DNA of 64,000 nt from Chryseobacterium balustinum (lineage in GTDB: Bacteria; Bacteroidota; Bacteroidia; Flavobacteriales; Weeksellaceae): positions 18,686-82,685 of the forward strand of contig NZ_FUZE01000021.1 of NCBI RefSeq assembly GCF_900168205.1, read 5' to 3'. The notes beneath the pieces were generated by a model. It worked only from the letters and a program-made list of their open reading frames with translations. It did not search any database and had not been told where the DNA came from. Position numbers and translations under genes: made by a program. The stretch's first letter is position 1, and every line of letters begins with the position of its first letter. Below are positions 17,241-26,690 of the stretch, in pieces.

Positions 17241-20200
17241 TTAAAAAGTATAGTTCACACTTACGCCGAATATTCTTCCACTGTAAGCACGAAATAAAAT
17301 TTTATCAATGTTTTTATCATATTTATCGGTAGCACCAGGAAGAAGTTCCAGCATTTCTCTTTCCGTTTGTGAACTGCCACCTTTAGATACCGAATAAGAA
17401 TTGAAATTATTATAAAACTCTTTCACTCTATTGAAAAGGTTTCTTGCATTAAATTTCACCTCTAAATTTCTGTTTCTTAAAAATTTGTACGAAAGCTGTG
17501 CATCTGCAACTGCATAAGGTCTTTGAATCTCTTCTCCGTTGTAACCATATCCTACAGTAATGTATTGCTCTCCTTTTGCATTATACAAAAGACTTATTCC
17601 CAATCTTTCACCATCATACATCAGTCCTAAATTATAAGCATAAGGAGTTTGCCCGTAAAGCGGTCTGTCTACCTCATAAGTATCATCAAGATCTGTGGTT
17701 TTAGTTCTGTCTTTAAAAGATATTACCTTGGTATCGTTATAGGTGAAGTTTCCGCTGATGAAGAGTTTTTCGAAAAAAGAATCTGCTGTGATAAATCCTA
17801 AATTTTTTCTTATCTCAGCTTCAAACCCTTTCAGCTCTGCATTTTTAGAATTTCCGTTGTAAAGATGTAAGTTTCCTTCATTTGAAATATACCCTTCTCT
17901 TTCGATGGGTCTGTCTATATTTTTGTAGTACAATCCGACTGAGAATATTTCACCTAAACCAGGAAACCATTCTAATTTAAAATCATAATTATTCACCACA
18001 GACGACACCATTTCTGTATTATGAATCAGTCCGTTCGCGATAGGATCAAAATAGGGCAATCCCGTTCTTTCGTTAAACTGAGGACGAATAACCATTCTAT
18101 TGTAGGCAAGCCTCACATTGGTTTTACTGGTCGGGCTGTAAGTAAAATTGGCAGAAGGCATGAATTGCCAAGGTTTGTCCTCCACCGCTTCTTTGTAAAC
18201 ATTCTGTGGGTCATTGGGGTCTAATTGCTGTGAAATTAATTCATATTTAAAATATTCTGCCCTCAATCCCCAAACCAACCTAAATTTGCTTTTCCAGCGA
18301 TTATCGAACATAATAAACCCGGCATGCTGCTCCACTTTACCTTTATATCTTTCGTCAGTGTAAAGCGGTCTTGTCTGCCATCCGATTCCACCTGGTACAT
18401 AATGCGAACCATCCAACCATTCAGAAAGTGCACCCTGCAAAGCCATAAGATTGCTTCCTGTTACTTTTTCATCAACTCTTAACAGAAATTTTTGCTGAAA
18501 ATTGGTATTGCTTTTAGATACCCCTGCATAACCGGCCTTTATATCATTTTTAAAATCTCCTAAATCTTTGCCCCATTTAAAAGAAGCACCATAATTATAA
18601 TCTGTTTCTTTATTTTCTATATACCCTCTAGCAAAATCGCTTGAAGAGTTATTAGCTTCATGATAAGCTATAATTTCATTCCCGATGAAATTATAAAGCG
18701 TATTGTGCAATGTATAATCTTTTGTATCAGATGCTACACCCGTTCTTGCCGCAAACCAGTCTACCGCTACATTACCTATTTTATGACTTCCTTCTATTTT
18801 ATTTTGTAAAAGAGTTTGATAAATCGGGTAATTGGCATTATTTGTATAAGGTCTGTCTAAAGTTTTTATCTGTTCGGGATCATTATTGGGAACAATTCCG
18901 TTATAGAAATAATTGTAAGCTAATTCTGCATTAGCCGGCAAACCACTTCCTGAAGTATATTCATTCCAGCCTGTAATTCTGGTCAAGGTATTGTCATAAA
19001 TATGAGTATAAGAATTTCTGAATGAGAATCTATTTTTACCCAACTGCAATCCAAAATTCAACATTCCCGCAACCGTAGAATTATAATTATAAGAGGCTCC
19101 CTGGTTTTTAAAATTGTAAAATTCTACAGGATTTGAACCGGTTGTTTGCCAATCCGAAAGCAAGTAACTTGTGTCTAACCAGTTTCCTCTTCCTGTGTGA
19201 TCGATCTCTAATTTATTTTGTTCGTTTCTTACAATTAAAGCTCCTGCAAATCCCCATTTGCTATTATTTTTAAGCTTATAATTTCTTCCCAACGCGATTT
19301 GAAAATTAGATCCCATATCTGCTTTTGTAGCATAATTGGTAAAATTATCATTCTTAAACTGTCTCGATTGTTCAAAGAACAAAGGGTTTTCCCAATTTGT
19401 AAATTTCAAACCCATAGGAAAGTCTCTCGTTCCGTCATCATATCCGAAGTAATCATATTTTCCACGTTTTCTGGTAAGAAATTCTTTAAAAGTTGTCTGG
19501 TCATTGTAGGAAGCCCCCATCGTCACCGTTGTAAAATTTTCATTGGGAATATCTTTAGTTTTAACTTCTACAAAGCCTCCTGCAAAGCTTGCATTCATAT
19601 CCGGAGTGGCTGTTTTGCTCACGATCACACTTTCTACCATAGAATTGGGAATAATATCGAACGAAAAATTTTGGTTATAAGCTTCTGTACTTGGAAGGTT
19701 AATCCCATCCATCGCTGCTGTATTCCAGCGTTCTCCCATCGAGCGCACTACTACATATTTATTATCAATCGTAGTAATACCTGTTATCCTTTTCAGCGTT
19801 CCTCCCAAATCATTATCGGGGGTTTTGGAAATTTGTTCAGCCGAAATTCCGTCGCTCATCTGTGCTGCTTTTTTCTGTAAAGCCAGCAATCCTGCCTGTG
19901 TATCTGCTTTTCGAGTTCCTGTAATCACAACTTCTTTTATACTCGCGATCTTATCAGAAGCTGACCTCATAACAAATGAAACAGTGTTGGTTTCATTATT
20001 TACAATCGATAATTTTTCTACACGCAATACATTGTATTTCGGAACTTTCACGATTAAAGTATAAATGCCCGAAGGAATTTCTATCGAAAAATCACCATTA
20101 CTATCGGTAACCGCATTCTTTCCAGCAATGCTTACGTCTGCACTGATCACAGGGTTACCAATTTCATCTACTATCTTCCCGGAAACTCTGCCGTCACCTA

Positions 20201-20525
20201 AAGCAGAGACATCAGACCCTTGATATTTTATTGAAATGAGATCTCCCCTAAGGCGATGCACAATAGGAAGACCACTTGTAATATCTTTCAAACATGCATT
20301 GACAGGAATATTGTCACATTTAATACTCTTTACTTTTAATTCTTTAATATCTGCTTTAGAATATACCAGTCTCATTCTGGTTTTTCCGGCAAATTCTTCC
20401 AAAACTTCTATCAGTGGTTTACCTCCCGGCGCAGAAAAAGATACTTTTTGAACTAATTCCTGGGCTTCTATTGTTACTGTAAGGAACAGAGCCGCAATTG
20501 TAAAACCACATTTCACACTTTTCAT
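17241..20525 (-). CDS. TonB-dependent receptor with STN signalling domain
   Basis: 1094 residues. Signal peptide (about 1-21); an STN (secretin/TonB N-terminal) domain (about 28-100) of the type that signals to FecR; a carboxypeptidase-regulatory-like beta-sandwich (about 112-190: VSGKIVDEIGNPVISADVS); plug domain (about 215-325: TPDNDLGGTLKRITGITTID, SMGERWNTAAMDGINLPS); and a 22-strand-type barrel ending in an aromatic residue (GVSVNYTF). It imports a substrate across the outer membrane using TonB energy and reports occupancy through STN to the anti-sigma FecR encoded just upstream (60-base gap). The ligand cannot be read from the sequence; the plug type (MxxRWNxxxMDGI) resembles large oligomer, peptide or polymer receptors in Bacteroidota, but this is weak. 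Confidence 0.92.
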   Translation of the reverse strand: MKSVKCGFTIAALFLTVTIEAQELVQKVSFSAPGGKPLIEVLEEFAGKTRMRLVYSKADIKELKVKSIKCDNIPVNACLKDITSGLPIVHRLRGDLISIKYQGSDVSALGDGRVSGKIVDEIGNPVISADVSIAGKNAVTDSNGDFSIEIPSGIYTLIVKVPKYNVLRVEKLSIVNNETNTVSFVMRSASDKIASIKEVVITGTRKADTQAGLLALQKKAAQMSDGISAEQISKTPDNDLGGTLKRITGITTIDNKYVVVRSMGERWNTAAMDGINLPSTEAYNQNFSFDIIPNSMVESVIVSKTATPDMNASFAGGFVEVKTKDIPNENFTTVTMGASYNDQTTFKEFLTRKRGKYDYFGYDDGTRDFPMGLKFTNWENPLFFEQSRQFKNDNFTNYATKADMGSNFQIALGRNYKLKNNSKWGFAGALIVRNEQNKLEIDHTGRGNWLDTSYLLSDWQTTGSNPVEFYNFKNQGASYNYNSTVAGMLNFGLQLGKNRFSFRNSYTHIYDNTLTRITGWNEYTSGSGLPANAELAYNYFYNGIVPNNDPEQIKTLDRPYTNNANYPIYQTLLQNKIEGSHKIGNVAVDWFAARTGVASDTKDYTLHNTLYNFIGNEIIAYHEANNSSSDFARGYIENKETDYNYGASFKWGKDLGDFKNDIKAGYAGVSKSNTNFQQKFLLRVDEKVTGSNLMALQGALSEWLDGSHYVPGGIGWQTRPLYTDERYKGKVEQHAGFIMFDNRWKSKFRLVWGLRAEYFKYELISQQLDPNDPQNVYKEAVEDKPWQFMPSANFTYSPTSKTNVRLAYNRMVIRPQFNERTGLPYFDPIANGLIHNTEMVSSVVNNYDFKLEWFPGLGEIFSVGLYYKNIDRPIEREGYISNEGNLHLYNGNSKNAELKGFEAEIRKNLGFITADSFFEKLFISGNFTYNDTKVISFKDRTKTTDLDDTYEVDRPLYGQTPYAYNLGLMYDGERLGISLLYNAKGEQYITVGYGYNGEEIQRPYAVADAQLSYKFLRNRNLEVKFNARNLFNRVKEFYNNFNSYSVSKGGSSQTEREMLELLPGATDKYDKNIDKILFRAYSGRIFGVSVNYTF

Positions 20526-20585
20526 TTTACGTTTTCTTTTAATTAAAATTTTATCTGATTATTAGTTTTCAATGCTTACAAAAGG

Positions 20586-21533
20586 CTATTTTTTGAAAAT
20601 ATAGGTTTGCTTTTCTTTCTGAACCTCTAAGTCTAGGATAAATGCCAATGCCTCAATATTCTCATCGGTATTTCCGCCAGTGAAATCTGCCGTTATTTTC
20701 TTCTCTGCCAATTCTTTAGGGTAAATAATGCTGATGCTGTAGTTTTTCTGAAGAACTTCCGCCACATCCTTCAGCATCACATCATTAAAACTTAAGGATA
20801 ATAATGAAGGTAATTTTTGGGTGGAAGTATTAGCTTTTGTAAAAGAAATGACTGCTGCTGTACGAGATACTCCAAAATTTGTCCATTTCTGATTAGGTTT
20901 CAGGAAAGTAACAGGCGCTCCTACATACGAAACGGCAACTTTTCCTTCATAAAGATCTACCGCTTTATCATTCCCCGACTGTGTAATTTTAAACACCGTT
21001 CCTAAAACTTTGGTACTAAAACCGTCTGCACGAACAATGAAAGGATGTTTTTTAGATTTTGCAACCGAAAAAATAGCGTCCCCTTTTAAAGCAACTACTC
21101 TGGTAACTGCCGGAAATGATTTTTCAACACTAAGTTCTGCACCCGGAAACAATGTAACCACCGAACCGTCTTTCAGATATACTTTTTGATTTCCTTTTTC
21201 TGCGACATAGACATCCGGCTTAAAGAAAGTATTATAAGAGAAAATGCCTCCTACTGAAAACAGAAGTATAATGACAGCTGCAATTTGGTAAAAATACTTT
21301 CTAAAGCTATTCGGATGATTTATATAGGTTGTTTGTGTTAAATAAGATTCCAAAGCTAAAAGTACTCTTGCTTTAGACTCCAGAATATGATTCGTATTCA
21401 GATCTTTCTCTACATTAATCTTCCACTGATTTAAAAGTTCTTTTTCTTTCTCCGAAATTCCTTCTTCTGAAACTTCTCTTTGCCAAAGCCTGAAAACAAA
21501 TGCCTGAATATCTTTATAATTTAAATTTCTCAT
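20586..21533 (-). CDS. FecR-family anti-sigma factor
   Basis: 315 residues. The cytoplasmic N-terminal domain (about 1-75, WQREVSEEGISEKEKELLNQW) binds the sigma factor; one membrane helix (about 84-106, IAAVIILLFSVGGIFSYNTF) follows; the periplasmic FecR beta domain (about 112-215, with VYLKDGSVVTLFPGAELSVE and GDAIFSVAKSKKHPFIVRAD) and a C-terminal STN-interacting domain (about 240-315, SFNDVMLKDVAEVLQKNYSI) complete it. It couples receptor occupancy to sigma release. It is transcribed together with the STN receptor and divergent from the ECF sigma gene (239-base gap), the classic arrangement. Confidence 0.93.
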   Translation of the reverse strand: MRNLNYKDIQAFVFRLWQREVSEEGISEKEKELLNQWKINVEKDLNTNHILESKARVLLALESYLTQTTYINHPNSFRKYFYQIAAVIILLFSVGGIFSYNTFFKPDVYVAEKGNQKVYLKDGSVVTLFPGAELSVEKSFPAVTRVVALKGDAIFSVAKSKKHPFIVRADGFSTKVLGTVFKITQSGNDKAVDLYEGKVAVSYVGAPVTFLKPNQKWTNFGVSRTAAVISFTKANTSTQKLPSLLSLSFNDVMLKDVAEVLQKNYSISIIYPKELAEKKITADFTGGNTDENIEALAFILDLEVQKEKQTYIFKK

Positions 21534-21754
21534 ATAGATTTTACTATCAATTCGTAGTTACATCTATAAAACAGCAGAATTTTAAAACTTCCCCAAGACG
21601 GTTTTAACATTGAATTCACATTACACTCAATGAGTTAATCATTTTCCTATTATTTCAGTATTTATAATATTTAGTTCATATTATGAACACTATTTCTTGG
21701 AAATAATTAACATGAGATTCCTTAATGTTCACAAAAAGTTAATTTTCCTTTAGG

Positions 21755-21762
21755 TAATTTTG
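21755..21762 (+). promoter_or_regulatory. -7 promoter box (TAATTTTG) for the ECF sigma gene
   Basis: TAATTTTG fits TAnnTTTG and ends 10 bases before the ATG at 21773, leaving almost no leader. A clear -33 TTG is not visible. The housekeeping-type box suggests the sigma gene is expressed independently of the sigma factor it encodes. Confidence 0.55.
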
Positions 21763-21772
21763 CAGCATCATT

Positions 21773-22390
21773 ATGAACCCAACAGACAAAATATTATTAC
21801 ATAAAATAAAAACAGGTGACCGACCTGCTTTTATGATGCTCTATGAACGCTATTGGGACAGCTTGTACCGTTTTGTTTTTGCCCGTACAAAAGATAAAGA
21901 GGTTACCGAAGAGCTGTTGCAAAACCTTTGGATAAAAATTCTTGAAAACACAGAAAGCATCCAGACCAATCATGAGGAAAGTGCAAAAGGGTATCTTTTA
22001 AAATATCTTCACTATAGAATTCTCGATTATTTTAACAGTCATAAAAATTCCTTCTCAACATTATCTATTGATGACGCTGAAAACTCTATTGATCTTACAG
22101 ATACAGACTACTTCGAAATTCTTGAAGAGCATGATATTTCAGTTCTCTTCAATATGATTGATGAGGTCGTTTCGCAACTTCCGGTCACCGAACAAAAGAT
22201 TTATGACCTGAGAATCCGTAAAAATTTGTCGGTTGATGAGACCGCAGAGATTTTAGGTTTGAGCAGTAAAACAGTGAGTAACAAACTAAGCAAGGCTATT
22301 GGTAAAATTAGGGAAGAGTTAACTCCAGAATATAAATCATCTAAAAAACTTATTTCTTTGCTGGTACTTATGGAAATTTTGGTGAAGTAA
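21773..22390 (+). CDS. ECF-type RNA polymerase sigma factor
   Basis: 205 residues, sigma-70 region 2 (about 10-90: AFMMLYERYWDSLYRFVFART, KDKEVTEELLQNLWIKI) and region 4 (about 130-185: LPVTEQKIYDLRIRKNLSVDETAEILGLSSKTVSNKLSKAI). Sequence style and divergent FecR place it with the FecI-like/Bacteroidota ECF sigma factors that turn on the neighbouring receptor operon. A C-terminal tail after region 4 (ELTPEYKSSKKLISLLVLME) is a little longer and more hydrophobic than usual. No recognised sigma-dependent promoter could be assigned upstream of FecR. Confidence 0.93.
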   Translation: MNPTDKILLHKIKTGDRPAFMMLYERYWDSLYRFVFARTKDKEVTEELLQNLWIKILENTESIQTNHEESAKGYLLKYLHYRILDYFNSHKNSFSTLSIDDAENSIDLTDTDYFEILEEHDISVLFNMIDEVVSQLPVTEQKIYDLRIRKNLSVDETAEILGLSSKTVSNKLSKAIGKIREELTPEYKSSKKLISLLVLMEILVK

Positions 22391-22711
22391 TTCAGTAGAC
22401 TTTTTTTAATAGTGAGCATCTTGAAAATTTTAGGTGTTAATATTACTTAGTACTTTGTAAATTCCGTTAAAAGCTCTTTTTGTTACAACTTGTACACTCA
22501 AGTATATAGTTATCTAAAAAATCCAGTATTGATTTCGTTATTATTTTTTTAAATATATCCTTCCTAGTGATAATTAATTGTTAAAACATTAAATACCTTA
22601 ACTACGAAATGTTATACCCACAAAAAACACTTCTCATCATTAACTTTTCCGGCATTTTGTGTACCATAATTTGATTACAATAAATGGACTTTCCATATCT
22701 TTGCCATATTT
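22391..22711 (+). promoter_or_regulatory. Intergenic region with promoter of the second PAS kinase
   Basis: TATCTTTG at 22696-22703 matches TAnnTTTG; a TTTG at 22670-22673 lies 22 bases upstream, slightly far for a -33 element. The box ends only 8 bases before the ATG at 22712, so the transcript would be leaderless or nearly so. Nothing else recognised in this stretch. Confidence 0.5.
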
Positions 22712-24706
22712 ATGATAACTCAGGAAAATTTACCCGATAACAGTTTCAATCTTGATCTAATCCTTCAGGCATTGGCTTCTTCTCCGGCACCGACCTCCAT
22801 CTACTCAGGGGAAAATATGGTCATTCGTTTTGCCAATGCGGGCATGCTACAGCTGTGGGGTAAAGATTCATCTGTAATAGGTAAACCCTTAATGGAAGCA
22901 CTTCCGGAACTAGAAGGTCAACCTTTTTTAGAACTGTTGCAGGAGGTTTGGCGTTCAGGTAAAACTTATTCAGTATCTGAAGCTCCTGCTAAACTTATTA
23001 TAGATGGAGAAGAAGTGCTCGACTATTTTGATTATGAATATAAAGCACTTACCGATCAATATCATAAAACATGGTGCATACTCAATACGGCTCTGAATGT
23101 AACATCACGCCGTGAATTTTTACAGCAAATAAGACAGAAAGAAGAAAGGGAACATGCGCTCAATGAGGAAATGGCTGCGACATTGGAAGAATTGACCTCC
23201 ACCAACGAAGAGCTCAGTAATTCTATAAAGCAGCTCGCTCATAGCAGGGAGTATATCCGAACTATTATTGAGCAGGCTCCGGTTGGAATTGCTATGTTGA
23301 AAGGTCATGAGCATATTATTGAAATCGCTAATCCAGCCATTCTCAATATTTGGGGTCGCAAAGAATCTGAAGTCATTGGTTTTCCGCATGAAAAAGCCCG
23401 TCCTGAGTTACAGGGACAACCCGTAAACATCTGGCTGAAAGAAGTTTACAATAGTGGAAAGCCCAAGATCAATACTGAATTTACGGTTAAGTTGCTCGAT
23501 GGTAATGGGCTAAGAGAGGCTATCGTCAATTCTATATACCAGCCTATACTTTCTGAAGATCGAACTGTTTCTGGAGTTCTTGTTATTCTTGAGGAAATCA
23601 CTCAGCAGGTTTTAGAACGCCGGAAGAATGAAAATGATCAACAAATGCTCGCATTGGCCATCGATGCAGGAGAACTTGCTACTTTTTATTACCAGCCTGC
23701 AACCAACCTTTTTTCAGGAAATACCCTTCTTAAAAATTGGTTTGGACTGTCTTCTGAAGAAAATTTAGATCTGTCTCTTGCATTGGCAATCATCCTTCCA
23801 GAGGATCGAGATCGGGTAATTGATGCTATTACACATTCTTTAAGCAAAAACTCTGATGGTTATTATTTTATAGAGTATAGGATTCAAAACAATACCGATA
23901 AAAAGGTAAGACTGCTGCAAGCGAACGGACGCGTTTTTTATGATAAACAAGGCAATGCATTAAGTCTTAACGGTACTCTTAGGGATATCACTGAACAAAA
24001 AAAAGAGGAACAGCGAAAAGATGATTTTATGGGAATGGTCAGCCATGAACTTAAGACACCACTCACTTCACTAAAGGCATATCTTCAACTGTTACAACGA
24101 ATGGAGGTAAATATAGAGAATTCTAAACAAAAGAATATGTTAGATAGATCTGTAAAGCAGGTGGATTATATGAATAGTCTGATTAATGGTTTTCTAAATG
24201 TTTCAAGACTTGATTCCGGGCAGATGCATATAGAAAAAGCAGAATTTGATTTCCAAATATTATTCGCTGAAATTGAACATGAGGTTCTTTCAACCAATCA
24301 CACCCGTAATTTTATTTTTAAATCATCTGGCTCCCTGTCAATATTTGCAGACCGCGACAAAATATCTCAGGTACTCCATAACCTTATTGGAAATGCAATT
24401 AAGTACTCTCCTATTAATACCTCAATTATCGTAGAATATCTTACAACAGGTGACAACAGTTTAAAAATTAATGTTCACGATCAGGGAATCGGAATATCCA
24501 CAGAAGATCAGCAGCGGATATTCGAACGCTATTACCGGGTGAAGGATATTAACAGCAGAAGTACATCGGGATTTGGTATCGGACTTTATCTTTGCAAAGA
24601 AATTATCGAACTTCATAACGGTACAATAAGCGTTCAGAGTTCTAAAAGCGAAAGTACCGTATTCTCATTTGTACTGCCTATCAATGGCGAAAAGCTTAAC
24701 CATTAA
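22712..24706 (+). CDS. Multi-PAS sensor histidine kinase
   Basis: 664 residues, soluble. PAS 1 (about 15-130), a coiled coil (about 135-178: LNEEMAATLEELTSTNEELS, a segment common in PAS kinases), PAS 2 (about 182-298), PAS 3 (about 308-428, ending LRDITEQK), HisKA with VSHELKTPLT (His445), and HATPase with NLIGNAIKYS, DQGIGIS and FGIGLYLC boxes. PAS 1 and PAS 2 are clearly related to those of the kinase at 3360 (LWGKDxSVIGxP, ALPEL.GQPFLE.L..VW.SG). No receiver follows directly; the nearest is at 26691 behind the LOV kinase, so several kinases may share that receiver. Signal unknown. Confidence 0.92.
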   Translation: MITQENLPDNSFNLDLILQALASSPAPTSIYSGENMVIRFANAGMLQLWGKDSSVIGKPLMEALPELEGQPFLELLQEVWRSGKTYSVSEAPAKLIIDGEEVLDYFDYEYKALTDQYHKTWCILNTALNVTSRREFLQQIRQKEEREHALNEEMAATLEELTSTNEELSNSIKQLAHSREYIRTIIEQAPVGIAMLKGHEHIIEIANPAILNIWGRKESEVIGFPHEKARPELQGQPVNIWLKEVYNSGKPKINTEFTVKLLDGNGLREAIVNSIYQPILSEDRTVSGVLVILEEITQQVLERRKNENDQQMLALAIDAGELATFYYQPATNLFSGNTLLKNWFGLSSEENLDLSLALAIILPEDRDRVIDAITHSLSKNSDGYYFIEYRIQNNTDKKVRLLQANGRVFYDKQGNALSLNGTLRDITEQKKEEQRKDDFMGMVSHELKTPLTSLKAYLQLLQRMEVNIENSKQKNMLDRSVKQVDYMNSLINGFLNVSRLDSGQMHIEKAEFDFQILFAEIEHEVLSTNHTRNFIFKSSGSLSIFADRDKISQVLHNLIGNAIKYSPINTSIIVEYLTTGDNSLKINVHDQGIGISTEDQQRIFERYYRVKDINSRSTSGFGIGLYLCKEIIELHNGTISVQSSKSESTVFSFVLPINGEKLNH

Positions 24707-24828
24707 CAAGCAAAAGTCATAACACAGGTTTGTCAGAACACGTAAGTAATTGATACTATTATTTTTACTCAATATTTCAATCTTCAATTAGTTGTTTCAA
24801 ATCCCTTATTCAAAATGACTTTCAGAAA

Positions 24829-25002
24829 ATGTATTCAACTAGTATGGAGAAAAGAATTGTTGAAGGGTTAAATCGCTTCAAGCAATCCGAGAAATTTCTT
24901 GACAAAGAAACTTCGTTAGAGACTCTTTTAAATGACCCGGATGTTGAATTCAAATATCTACAGGAAGTGATTCTGAAACATGAATCAGTCAGCACCGATT
25001 AA
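24829..25002 (+). CDS. Small conserved-looking protein between two kinases
   Basis: A short frame of 57 residues from ATG 24829, or 52 from ATG 24844 (MEKRIVEGLNRFKQSEKFLD), ending EVILKHESVSTD. It is acidic, apparently helical, with no signal peptide or membrane segment. It lies between the PAS kinase and the LOV kinase genes on the same strand. The clean amphipathic pattern suggests a real gene, perhaps a regulator or connector of the surrounding kinases; that role is a guess from position only. Confidence 0.5.
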   Translation: MYSTSMEKRIVEGLNRFKQSEKFLDKETSLETLLNDPDVEFKYLQEVILKHESVSTD

Positions 25003-25149
25003 GAATTGATTTTATCCTAAAAAATTATTTGACCACTCGAAATTTTTACATCTGGCTCAAATTTTGGTTAAGTTTAGAATCAACTTTAAATAAAATGAAA
25101 TCAGACATGCAGCTCTGCTTTTCAAATTATTTAATTAAAATAGGAAGAT

Positions 25150-26688
25150 TTGGAAACAATATACGACCACCTACACGCTATCAATGACAATCTCGACAAT
25201 AACATTTATCTTCAGGCATTAAATTCTGCAAAATCAGGAATTATAATTACAGACAACAGACAACCTGATAACCCTATTATTTATTGCAATAAGGCTTTTG
25301 AGGACATTACAGGATATGCGCATAACGAAATTATCGGACACAATTGTCGCTTTCTTCAGGCAAAGGATCGCACACAGCCTGAAAGGGAACAAATAAAAGA
25401 CGCTGTAAAAAATGGTAAAGAATGTTATTTGGAAATCAGGAATTACAGAAAAGATGGCAAATTATTTTGGAATGAGCTTATCATATCTCCCGTAAAGAAT
25501 AATAAAGGGGATGTTACCCATTTCATCGGGGTTCAAAATGATATCAGTGACCGGAAAAAAGCAGAAAATGAATTAAGGGAAGAGAAGGCATCTGCTGAAA
25601 AAAAAATCCTAGAACGAACCAAGGAGCTTCACGATAATGAAGCATTTCTTTCAAGCATTATTCAAACCGTGAGAGAATCTCTTTTAGTGCTGAATTCCGA
25701 TTACCGGGTTTTAAGTGCCAATACTCACTTTCTAAATTCATTTAAAGTAACACATGAAGATACGGTTGGGAAAATATTGTTCGAATTGGGAAATCATCAA
25801 TGGGATATTGCAGCTTTAAAAGAATTGCTAATGAAAATTCTTCCTACCAATAATCCCGTTATCGATTTTGAAGTAGAACACGATTTCCCATATATCGGAA
25901 GAAAAATTATGCTTGTTAATGCATACCGAATAGAGTTTGAAGGGCAATATAAAGACAGAATATTGATCGCTATTGAAGATATTACAGAAAAAAAGGAAAT
26001 TGATCGTAGAAAGGATGATTTTCTCTCTATTGCAAGTCATGAATTAAAAACACCTTTAACTACAATTAAGGGATTTGTACAGCTTCTTACTCGAATGGCT
26101 CCCGAAGAAGCCTCGGAAAAATTCTTGACAACTCTGGAAAAAGTCTCCCTTAATGTTAACAGACTTAACAACCTGATTTCTGAACTGCTGGATACTTCCA
26201 AAATACAGTCCGGAAATATAGAAATCCATAATGAAGCGTTTCAGATTGATACACTTATCCATGATACGGTAGAGAATCTTTCTCTTGCTACAGACTACAC
26301 GATCAATATCACCAGCAATACGAAGGCTACCATTTTTGGTGACGAACTACAGATTTCCCAAGTAATCAATAATTTGATTTCGAATGCTATCAAATATTCG
26401 CCTGGTTCCGATAAAATTGATATCTACTGTAATAGGGTCGGAAATTTTGTAAAAGTTTCAGTAACAGATTATGGAATGGGCATCAGTCAACAGGATCATT
26501 CTAAGATATTTGAAAGATTTTTCAGGGCAAGAGATATTCAGAAAAAATTCCCCGGAATGGGAATAGGTCTTTACATATGTCGTGAGATCGTCGCCAAACA
26601 CGATGGGACACTGTGGGTAGAAAGTGAAATTGGTGCAGGATCAACTTTTAACTTTACGTTACCAATTATTAAGAAGAAAAAAGAATAG
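25150..26688 (+). CDS. LOV-domain blue-light sensor histidine kinase
   Basis: 512 residues, soluble. The N-terminal LOV domain (about 20-135) carries the diagnostic photoadduct motif GHNCRFLQ (Cys66) and the flavin contacts Asn98 and Asn108 (NYRKDGKLFWNEL) and Gln129 (FIGVQND). A coiled coil (about 136-165) leads to a second PAS-like domain (about 166-280), then HisKA with ASHELKTPLTTI (His297) and HATPase with NLISNAIKYS, DYGMGIS and GMGIGLYIC. In the LOV family blue light forms a Cys-flavin bond that alters kinase activity. The start is a TTG at 25150, preceded by AGGAAG; no ATG precedes the LOV domain in frame. The stop is two bases from the receiver gene, so the pair forms a light-responsive two-component system. 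Output unknown. Confidence 0.93.
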   Translation: METIYDHLHAINDNLDNNIYLQALNSAKSGIIITDNRQPDNPIIYCNKAFEDITGYAHNEIIGHNCRFLQAKDRTQPEREQIKDAVKNGKECYLEIRNYRKDGKLFWNELIISPVKNNKGDVTHFIGVQNDISDRKKAENELREEKASAEKKILERTKELHDNEAFLSSIIQTVRESLLVLNSDYRVLSANTHFLNSFKVTHEDTVGKILFELGNHQWDIAALKELLMKILPTNNPVIDFEVEHDFPYIGRKIMLVNAYRIEFEGQYKDRILIAIEDITEKKEIDRRKDDFLSIASHELKTPLTTIKGFVQLLTRMAPEEASEKFLTTLEKVSLNVNRLNNLISELLDTSKIQSGNIEIHNEAFQIDTLIHDTVENLSLATDYTINITSNTKATIFGDELQISQVINNLISNAIKYSPGSDKIDIYCNRVGNFVKVSVTDYGMGISQQDHSKIFERFFRARDIQKKFPGMGIGLYICREIVAKHDGTLWVESEIGAGSTFNFTLPIIKKKKE

Positions 26689-26690
26689 AA

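Noticed and set aside
19299..19880. 193-codon plus-strand frame within the STN receptor gene
   Set aside because: Antisense to a barrel and plug region with clear receptor motifs; basic and Cys-rich composition typical of a shadow frame.
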